Assembly (NCBI GenBank): GCA_023442755.1
Contig: JAEZXS010000092.1
Location: forward strand, 1-5,336
DNA length: 5,336 bases
Direction: 5' to 3'
Source of the DNA: Pseudomonadota bacterium
GTDB lineage: Bacteria > Desulfobacterota > Syntrophobacteria > Syntrophobacterales > Syntrophobacteraceae
The position numbers were made by a program, and so were the translations under genes. The notes below the pieces were generated by a model that saw only the letters and a list, made by a program, of their open reading frames with translations, was not told where the DNA came from and did no database searches. The number at the start of each line of letters is the position of its first letter. Positions within the stretch are counted from its first letter, which is position 1. Below are positions 1-5,336 of the stretch, piece by piece.

Positions 1-594
1 ACTCCCGACATCCTTCCCGAGTACGTCCAGTACGGGGGGCGGCCCGCCTTCGTGATAAAGCTCATCCTGGCGGCCGTTCTCTCCTCCAACTATGGCATCT
101 ACGGCCCGCCTTTCGAGCTGCTCGAAAACCGGGCGCTTCCGGGCCGTGAAGAATACATGGACTCGGAAAAGTACGAAATCCGCCACTGGGACTGGGACCG
201 GCCGGGGAACCTTAAGGAATTCATTGCGCGCCTGAACCGGATCAGAAAAGAGAACCCGGCGCTCCAGGAAACCTGCAACATCCGTTTCCATGAAGTGGAC
301 AACGACCAGCTGCTCTTTTTCGGCAAACATGCAGCCGACTTCTCGGAGTCCGTGTTCGCGGTGATAAATCTCGATCCCGTCCACATGCAGTCGGGACATA
401 TCCGGATTCCCCTGCACGAGTTCGGCATCGATCCCTCCCAACCCTATCTCGGGCACGACCTGCTCTCGGACGAGAAGTACATCTGGTATGGAGAAACCAA
501 CTATGTGCAGCTCAACCCGCACGTGGTGCCCGCCCATATCTTCAAGCTGCGGACGCGGATTCGGCGGGAAACGGATTTCGATTATTTTATGTGA
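1..594 (+). CDS. glgE: Alpha-1,4-glucan:maltose-1-phosphate maltosyltransferase GlgE (GH13_3), C-terminal 197 residues, 5' end outside window
   Basis: GlgE transfers maltosyl units from alpha-maltose 1-phosphate to the non-reducing end of alpha-1,4-glucans, releasing phosphate, in the cytosol. The reading frame is open from the first base, and the stop is TGA at 592-594. The family is usually about 650-700 residues, so roughly the last 30% is visible. The fragment opens with TPDILPEY, the GlgE form of GH13 conserved region IV; the Asp at window residue 3 matches the transition-state stabiliser (Asp480 in Streptomyces GlgE, from memory). The motif EYMDSEKYEIRHWD follows, and its Lys (window residue 57) lies 54 residues after that Asp, the same spacing as Asp480 to Lys534, a residue at the maltose-phosphate site. 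From about residue 100 on is the beta-sandwich C domain, ending with the typical HVVPAHIFKLR and a short charged tail. The nucleophile and the acid/base residue lie upstream of the window. The adjacent treS-mak gene supplies the substrate, which supports the call. No frameshift is seen. Confidence 0.96.
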   Translation, partial: TPDILPEYVQYGGRPAFVIKLILAAVLSSNYGIYGPPFELLENRALPGREEYMDSEKYEIRHWDWDRPGNLKEFIARLNRIRKENPALQETCNIRFHEVDNDQLLFFGKHAADFSESVFAVINLDPVHMQSGHIRIPLHEFGIDPSQPYLGHDLLSDEKYIWYGETNYVQLNPHVVPAHIFKLRTRIRRETDFDYFM

Positions 595-617
595 GCCAAT
601 TTTCGACAGGGGGTAAA

Positions 618-701
618 CAGGCTGCCGGACAAGAGTTAATATTTAATAATATTGATTTTGACGAATATAGACTCTCTCGTTCGCAAAAGAGCGGCAGCTT
701 G
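618..701 (+). other. Candidate nested RNA secondary structure in the treS-mak leader
   Basis: By hand pairing, 618-627 (CAGGCTGCCG) can pair with 692-701 (CGGCAGCTTG) in a ten-pair stem containing one G-U pair. Inside it, 632-643 (AGAGTTAATATT) can pair with 648-659 (AATATTGATTTT) in a twelve-pair hairpin with a TAAT loop, but this stem is A-U rich and includes three G-U pairs. A third, very weak hairpin, CTCT 674-677 with AGAG 688-691, is possible. The outer stem closes two bases before the Shine-Dalgarno sequence, a position suited to influencing translation or RNA processing. The pairing is seen in the sequence; a regulatory role is inference. It matches no riboswitch class I recognise. 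Confidence 0.3.
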
Positions 702-703
702 GC

Positions 704-713
704 AGGAGGAGGG
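704..713 (+). promoter_or_regulatory. Ribosome binding site of treS-mak
   Basis: AGGAGGAGGG is a strong Shine-Dalgarno sequence lying five bases before TTG at 719. It decides the start: the frame has a TAG stop at 668-670, no ATG or GTG occurs between that stop and 719, and the conserved TreS N-terminus (LWYKDAIIYE) begins about a dozen residues after the TTG. Confidence 0.85.
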
Positions 714-718
714 CAGAA

Positions 719-3700
719 TTGGCCGGCGGAACTGAATTGCTCCTTGACGATCCACTCTGGTATAAAGATGCCATCATTTACGAATTGCACATCAAGGCAT
801 TCTACGACAGCAACAATGACGGAATCGGCGATTTCCGGGGATTGACCCAAAAACTGGACTACCTGAAAGACCTTGGGGTTACCGCGGTCTGGCTGCTCCC
901 GTTTTACCCTTCCCCGTTGCGGGACGACGGGTACGACATCGCCGATTTTTTCAATATCCACCCCTATTATGGCACGCTGAGGGATTTCAGGGATTTTCTC
1001 AGGGAAGCCCACAAGCGGGGAATCCGGGTAATCACCGAACTGGTCCTCAACCACACATCGGATCAGCATCCATGGTTCCAGCGGGCGAGGAGGGCGAAAC
1101 CCGGCTCCGCCTTCAGGAACTTTTACGTCTGGTCCGATGATCCCCACAAGTATGCGGATGCCCGCGTCATCTTCCAGGATTTCGAAAATTCCAACTGGGC
1201 CTGGGATCACGAGGCCAACGCCTATTACTGGCATCGGTTCTATTCTCACCAGCCGGATCTCAATTTCGACAACCCGCAGGTACAGAAGGCGATGTTCCGG
1301 GTGATCGATTTCTGGATGCGCATGGGCGTCGACGGCATGAGGCTCGACGCGGTGCCGTACCTGTTCGAACGCGAAGGTACGAACTGCGAGAACCTGCCGG
1401 AGACGTACGAATTTTTGAGAAAACTGCGTGCCCATGTCGATGAGAATTTCAAGAACCGGATGCTGCTCGCCGAGGCGAATCAGTGGCCGGAGGATGCGAT
1501 CGCATACTTCGGAAAGGGCGACATCTGCAACATGGCGTTCCATTTTCCATTGATGCCCAGGATGTTCATGGCGCTCCAGATGGAGGACAATTTCCCGATC
1601 ATCGACATCCTGGAACAGACCCCGTCTCTGCCGGAGAACTGCCAGTGGGCGCTTTTTCTGCGAAACCATGACGAACTCACGCTCGAGATGGTCACCGACG
1701 AAGAGCGGGATTACATGTATCGCCTTTATGCCAGGGACCCGCGGGCGCGGATCAACCTGGGCATCCGCAGGCGCCTTGCGCCTCTTCTCGGAAACGACGT
1801 GCGCAAAATAAAGCTTCTGTACGCTCTTCTGCTGTGCCTTCCCGGCACTCCGGTAGTCTATTACGGCAACGAAATCTGCATGGGAGACAATTACTACCTC
1901 GGGGACAGGGACGGCGTCAGGACGCCGATGCAGTGGAGTCCGGACAAGAACGCCGGTTTTTCCCGGGCCGATCCGCAGCAGCTCTATCTTCCGGTCATCA
2001 TCGACTACACCTATCATTACCAGACTATAAACGTGGAAAACCAGGAAAAGAGCGCCGCCTCGTTTCTCTGGTTCATGCGCCGCTTCGTCGCTCTGAGAAA
2101 GCGCTTCAGGGCTTTCAGCAGGGGGAGCATGCGGGTTATTTATTCGAGCAACAAGAAAGTCTTATCTTTTATTCGGGAATATGGGGACGAAAAGATCCTG
2201 ATAGCGATCAACCTGTCCCGGCTTCCCCAGATGAGCACGCTCAATCTGGCGGATTATGCAGGCATGGTTCCGGAAGAGCTTTTGAGCCGCAACCGGTTCC
2301 ACGCTGTCGAAAAGTCTCCCTACATTCTTACGTTCGACCCGTACGGCCAATACCTGTTCCTGCTGGGCCGGGGAGAAGGGCCGGCCTGTATAGGGATCGG
2401 AGAGCAGGAAGGGTTTGAAGCCGTGGTGCACTGGACCGAAATTTTCGATGGAAAATCGCGCGAGGTGCTCGAGGACACGATCCTGCCTTCCTATATCGGA
2501 GGATGCCGCTGGTTCGGCGGCAAGGCGCGCCAGGTGCAGCAGCTCCGAATCAGGGCGATAGTGCCGGTCTCGCGAGATCACTCCCATTCGAGATTCGTAA
2601 TTTTGAATGTCGAATACACGGACGGGCTGCCGGAGATATACGTCATGTCTCTCGGGTTTGCCGAAGGCGCCGAGGCGGACAGAATCAGGGAGGACTTTCC
2701 CGCCGCGGTGGTTTCCTCGCTGAAGGTGGGAGGGAAGTCCGGGATTCTCTACGACGGCATCTACAGCGACCTGTTCTGCAACCAGCTCATGGATCTGATC
2801 GCCCGGAAGCGGCGGTTGAGGACGAACTCCGTGGAACTGGCCGCGTCGGCCGGGAAGAGCTTCAGGATCGACTTCGCACGCGCGGCGCAGCAGATCAAGC
2901 CGAGGGTTCTCGGCGTGGACCAGAGCAATACCTCCGTACTTTTTGGGGACAAGTATTTCCTGAAGCTGTACCGTCATCCCGACGAAGGCGTCAATCCGGA
3001 CCTGGAGATTTCCCGCTTCCTGACCGAAGAAGCCAATTTCAAACATATCCCGGCGTTTGCGGGAGGAATCGAAATTCGGGGGCAGGGAGCGTCCCCGATA
3101 ACCCTTGGAATTCTGCAAAGCTACGTCCACAACCAGGGGGATGCGCTCAGCTATTTCATTTCCGGGCTCAACCGGTACTACGAGGAGGTCCTGGGGGTGA
3201 GGACCGAGTTCCCCGATCTGCCCCGGATGCGCATGCCGCTCCTGGAGCTTGCCGAGGAGGAAACGCCGCTCATCCCGGAGGAGTTCTGGGCGGGCATTCA
3301 CGCCGAAATGGTCGCCCTGCTTGGCGAGCGGACCGCCCAGCTGCATTTGGCACTTGCCTCCGGTCGGGACAACTCCGATTTCGCTCCCGAACAGTTTTCG
3401 GTTCTCTGGCAGAGATCGGTTTTCCAGTCCATGCAAAGCATGCAGAAGAGAGTGTTTCAACTTCTTTCCTCAACAATTTCAAAGCTTCCGCCGACTGTAG
3501 CCGAGGAGGCATCCCAGATTTTGGCCCGGAACGCCCAGATCGTCTCCACGTTGAGGGCGATAGTGAAGAGGAAGATTCCCGCGAAACGGATCCGGGTCCA
3601 CGGGGACTACCACCTGGGACAGGTGCTCTACACGGGAAAGGACTTCATTATAATCGATTTCGAGGGTGAACCCGCCCGGACCCTGGGAGAACGGCGGCTG

Positions 3701-4048
3701 AAGGCTTCTCCCTTCAAGGACGTTGCGGGCATGATCCGTTCATTCCATTATGCCGCGTACCTGGCGCTGCTGAAAGAGCCCGGAGTTCGTGCGGAAGATG
3801 TACCGGCGCTGGAACCGTGGGCCGAACTGTGGTACAGGAGCATGTCGGCAGTTTTTCTGCGCGCATATCTCGCTGCGATGAAGGGCAGCGGCCTGATCCC
3901 GGAGAACAGAGACGACCTGCAGACGCTTCTTTCATGCTTTCTGCTGGATAAGGCGGTCTATGAGCTGGGGTACGAGATGAACAACCGGCCCGACTGGGTG
4001 GTCATACCCATCAGGGGTATAAGATATCTCCTGGAGAGCGTGGGCTGA
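719..4048 (+). CDS. treS: Fused trehalose synthase (maltose alpha-D-glucosyltransferase) / maltokinase, TreS-Mak
   Basis: This 1109-residue bifunctional enzyme interconverts trehalose and maltose (N-terminal GH13_16 half) and phosphorylates maltose with ATP to maltose 1-phosphate (C-terminal maltokinase half, Mak/Pep2 type). Its length is that of known fusions. TreS spans about residues 1-551: LWYKDAIIYE at the start, region I VLNHTSDQHPW (Asn111, His112), nucleophile Asp210 in GMRLDAVPYL, acid/base Glu252 in LLAEANQWPED, and stabiliser Asp318 in RNHDELTLEM, then a C domain ending YLFLLGR. A linker of about 35 residues follows. The maltokinase half opens with LPSYIGGCRWFGGKAR (residues 589-604, N-terminal cap), has a candidate nucleotide-binding Lys749 in YFLKLYRH, the catalytic loop HGDYHLGQ (Asp963) and the metal-binding IIDFEGEP (Asp980), as in aminoglycoside-phosphotransferase-like kinases. 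There is no signal peptide or membrane segment. The start is TTG at 719, chosen for its strong Shine-Dalgarno sequence and the upstream in-frame stop. glgB follows after 26 bp. No internal stop or frameshift is seen. Confidence 0.97.
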   Translation: MAGGTELLLDDPLWYKDAIIYELHIKAFYDSNNDGIGDFRGLTQKLDYLKDLGVTAVWLLPFYPSPLRDDGYDIADFFNIHPYYGTLRDFRDFLREAHKRGIRVITELVLNHTSDQHPWFQRARRAKPGSAFRNFYVWSDDPHKYADARVIFQDFENSNWAWDHEANAYYWHRFYSHQPDLNFDNPQVQKAMFRVIDFWMRMGVDGMRLDAVPYLFEREGTNCENLPETYEFLRKLRAHVDENFKNRMLLAEANQWPEDAIAYFGKGDICNMAFHFPLMPRMFMALQMEDNFPIIDILEQTPSLPENCQWALFLRNHDELTLEMVTDEERDYMYRLYARDPRARINLGIRRRLAPLLGNDVRKIKLLYALLLCLPGTPVVYYGNEICMGDNYYLGDRDGVRTPMQWSPDKNAGFSRADPQQLYLPVIIDYTYHYQTINVENQEKSAASFLWFMRRFVALRKRFRAFSRGSMRVIYSSNKKVLSFIREYGDEKILIAINLSRLPQMSTLNLADYAGMVPEELLSRNRFHAVEKSPYILTFDPYGQYLFLLGRGEGPACIGIGEQEGFEAVVHWTEIFDGKSREVLEDTILPSYIGGCRWFGGKARQVQQLRIRAIVPVSRDHSHSRFVILNVEYTDGLPEIYVMSLGFAEGAEADRIREDFPAAVVSSLKVGGKSGILYDGIYSDLFCNQLMDLIARKRRLRTNSVELAASAGKSFRIDFARAAQQIKPRVLGVDQSNTSVLFGDKYFLKLYRHPDEGVNPDLEISRFLTEEANFKHIPAFAGGIEIRGQGASPITLGILQSYVHNQGDALSYFISGLNRYYEEVLGVRTEFPDLPRMRMPLLELAEEETPLIPEEFWAGIHAEMVALLGERTAQLHLALASGRDNSDFAPEQFSVLWQRSVFQSMQSMQKRVFQLLSSTISKLPPTVAEEASQILARNAQIVSTLRAIVKRKIPAKRIRVHGDYHLGQVLYTGKDFIIIDFEGEPARTLGERRLKASPFKDVAGMIRSFHYAAYLALLKEPGVRAEDVPALEPWAELWYRSMSAVFLRAYLAAMKGSGLIPENRDDLQTLLSCFLLDKAVYELGYEMNNRPDWVVIPIRGIRYLLESVG

Positions 4049-4063
4049 GATGGAACAGGGAGC

Positions 4064-4067
4064 GAGG
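4064..4067 (+). promoter_or_regulatory. Ribosome binding site of glgB
   Basis: GAGG lies seven bases before the ATG at 4075, within the 26-bp gap after the treS-mak stop. It is weaker than the site in front of treS-mak. The gap is too short for an obvious terminator and promoter, which supports co-transcription of the two genes. Confidence 0.6.
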
Positions 4068-4074
4068 TAAAGCA

Positions 4075-5336
4075 ATGAACACTCCGAATGTGAATCCTGA
4101 GTTCAGTTTGATTAGCGACCAAGATACGTACCTGTTCAAAGAGGGAAATCATTTCAGGCTCTATGAAAAGCTGGGGTCCCACATCGTCAATGTGGACGGG
4201 GTGACGGGGACCTACTTCGCCGTATGGGCGCCAAATGCGGAAAAGGTATTCGTAATCGGCGATTTCAACGGCTGGAACCGTGAGTCACATCAACTGCACG
4301 TCCGCTGGGACGGGTCGGGAATCTTCGAGGGTTTCATTCCGGGCATCGGAAACGGCTCCATTTACAAGTACCATATCATCTCCAGGGTTAACGGGTACCG
4401 GGTCGACAAGGCCGATCCGTTCGCGATGCACATGGAGACGCCCCCGAAAACGGGGTCAATCGTCTGGGACATCGGCTACGAATGGAACGACAGCCGGTGG
4501 ATGGAAACGCGGGCTGCAAAAAACGCACTCAATGCCCCTTTTTCCATCTACGAGATGCACCTGGGCTCCTGGCGCAGGGTGCCCGACGACGGCAACCGCT
4601 GGATGAGCTACCGGGAGATGGCGGAGTATCTGCCCGATTACCTGAAGGAGACCGGGTTTACGCACGTGGAGTTCCTGCCCATCATGGAGCACCCGTTTTA
4701 CGGTTCATGGGGATACCAGACCCTGGGCTATTTCGCTCCAACATCCCGGTACGGGACCCCGCAGGATTTCATGTACCTGATCGAGGTGCTCCACCAGAAC
4801 GGAATCGGGGTCATCCTCGACTGGGTGCCCTCACATTTTCCCAGCGACGAGTTCGGCCTGACGTTTTTCGATGGAACGCACCTCTACGAGCACGACGACC
4901 CGAAAAAAGGCTACCATCCCGAATGGAACAGCTACATCTTCAACCATGGGCGCTATGAAATCCGGGCTTTCCTCATAAGCAGCGCTCTTTTCTGGCTGGA
5001 CAGATATCATGCGGACGGGCTGCGGGTGGACGCCGTCGCCTCGATGCTCTACCTCGACTATGCGCGCCAGGAAGGCGAATGGATCCCGAATATGTATGGC
5101 GGGAAAGAAAACCTTGATGCGATATATTTTCTGAAGCGATTCAATGAGGTCGTCTACCAGGAATATCCCGACGTCCAGACCATAGCCGAGGAATCGACCT
5201 CCTGGCCGATGGTGTCTCGGCCTGCTTATGTCGGCGGCCTGGGCTTCGGCATGAAATGGAACATGGGCTGGATGCACGACACGCTGGAATATTTCAGCAA
5301 GGACCCGGTCTATCGGAAATACGAACAGAACAAGCT
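4075..5336 (+). CDS. glgB: 1,4-alpha-glucan branching enzyme GlgB (GH13_9), N-terminal 420 residues, 3' end outside window
   Basis: GlgB cuts alpha-1,4-glucan chains and rejoins the released piece through an alpha-1,6 bond, creating branches; here it would act on the linear glucan made by GlgE. The ATG at 4075 is preceded by GAGG. After about 20 poorly conserved residues comes LFKEGNHFRLYEKLG, then a CBM48-type N2 domain from about residue 44 (TYFAVWAPNAEKV, VIGDFNGWN at 60-68). There is no room for an additional N1 module, so this is the shorter GlgB form. The catalytic barrel begins near YEMHLGSW (159) and includes EFLPIMEHPFYGSWGYQ, DWVPSHFPSDEF (from Asp249), the nucleophile Asp319 in GLRVDAVASMLYLDY and the acid Glu372 in TIAEEST. 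Their separation of 53 residues equals that of Asp405 and Glu458 in E. coli GlgB. The frame stays open to the window edge, ending in the KDPVYRKY region. The stabilising Asp of the SHDE motif and the C domain lie beyond the window; a full protein of about 620-650 residues is expected. Confidence 0.96.
   Translation, partial: MNTPNVNPEFSLISDQDTYLFKEGNHFRLYEKLGSHIVNVDGVTGTYFAVWAPNAEKVFVIGDFNGWNRESHQLHVRWDGSGIFEGFIPGIGNGSIYKYHIISRVNGYRVDKADPFAMHMETPPKTGSIVWDIGYEWNDSRWMETRAAKNALNAPFSIYEMHLGSWRRVPDDGNRWMSYREMAEYLPDYLKETGFTHVEFLPIMEHPFYGSWGYQTLGYFAPTSRYGTPQDFMYLIEVLHQNGIGVILDWVPSHFPSDEFGLTFFDGTHLYEHDDPKKGYHPEWNSYIFNHGRYEIRAFLISSALFWLDRYHADGLRVDAVASMLYLDYARQEGEWIPNMYGGKENLDAIYFLKRFNEVVYQEYPDVQTIAEESTSWPMVSRPAYVGGLGFGMKWNMGWMHDTLEYFSKDPVYRKYEQNK

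Larger units (their letters stand above)
595..718 (+). promoter_or_regulatory. Intergenic region glgE/treS-mak, AT-rich, possible weak internal promoter
   Basis: This 124-bp gap separates glgE from treS-mak and is clearly richer in A+T than the flanking genes, especially at 636-670. A weak sigma-70-like pair can be drawn: TTAATA at 643-648 and TATAGA at 666-671, with a 17-bp spacer. Each matches only four of six consensus positions, so this could be chance in AT-rich DNA. No GC-rich hairpin followed by a T run is seen after the glgE stop, so nothing indicates that transcription ends here. Read-through from glgE with an optional internal start is the simplest view. The same stretch also holds the candidate RNA fold described separately. 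Confidence 0.25.

Noticed and set aside
700..715. A sigma-54-like TGGCA ... GCA pattern with GG-N10-GC spacing
   Set aside because: The match coincides with the Shine-Dalgarno sequence, and a transcript start about 12 bases downstream would fall inside the treS coding region, so the purine-rich ribosome site explains it better.
591..845. An 84-codon + strand frame whose GTG overlaps the glgE stop as GTGA and which runs through the intergenic gap
   Set aside because: GTGA overlap can mean translational coupling, but no clear Shine-Dalgarno sequence precedes it, it runs about 127 bases into treS out of frame, and the product resembles nothing known to me. A leader-peptide role is not excluded.
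587..2017. A 476-codon reverse-strand open frame opposite the TreS domain
   Set aside because: It lies opposite strongly conserved coding sequence with intact catalytic motifs, its translation has no recognisable domain and reads as a shadow of G+C-rich codons, and it would end inside the glgE stop region.
2162..3460. A 432-codon reverse-strand open frame opposite the maltokinase half
   Set aside because: Same reasoning: the + strand carries the conserved maltokinase cap and nucleotide-binding region, while the reverse translation shows no motif I recognise.
2503..3669. A 388-codon + strand open frame overlapping treS-mak in another frame
   Set aside because: The translation is dominated by Arg, Gly, Pro and Ala with no domain pattern, typical of an out-of-frame reading of a G+C-rich gene.
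4050..4070. A six-codon ATG-to-TAA mini frame between treS-mak and glgB
   Set aside because: It has no dedicated ribosome binding site, and a frame this short arises easily by chance; it also covers the glgB Shine-Dalgarno sequence.

Overview
This window is a piece of one carbohydrate-metabolism operon. Three genes lie on the + strand in the same direction: the 3' end of glgE (positions 1-594), a complete fused trehalose synthase/maltokinase gene (719-4048), and the 5' part of glgB (4075 to the window end). Together they encode the GlgE route of alpha-glucan (glycogen-like) synthesis. The trehalose synthase domain (GH13_16) interconverts trehalose and maltose. The maltokinase domain of the same polypeptide phosphorylates maltose to alpha-maltose 1-phosphate. 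GlgE (GH13_3) adds the maltosyl unit to a growing alpha-1,4-glucan, and GlgB (GH13_9) introduces alpha-1,6 branches. Every step from trehalose to branched glucan is therefore represented, and all the proteins look cytosolic.

Layout: glgE is cut off by the left edge of the window and keeps only its last 197 codons, starting at the conserved TPD motif. A 124-bp AT-rich gap (595-718) follows. It is the only notable non-coding stretch, and it has the potential to fold into a nested RNA structure ending just before a strong Shine-Dalgarno sequence and a TTG start codon. The fused treS-mak gene ends 26 bp before glgB, which suggests co-transcription. glgB is cut off by the right edge after about 420 codons; its two catalytic residues that fall within the window are present.

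Organism: the G+C-rich codon use (roughly 55-60% by eye), the Shine-Dalgarno starts, the fused TreS-Mak enzyme and a GlgB lacking an extra N-terminal N1 module suggest a bacterium. My weak guess is a deltaproteobacterium-like lineage; the sequence does not prove this. No RNA genes, mobile elements, CRISPR arrays, intrinsic terminators or large repeats were seen. The large reverse-strand reading frames opposite treS-mak look like shadows. I found no convincing new system here. The best candidate for follow-up is the possible structured leader of treS-mak.
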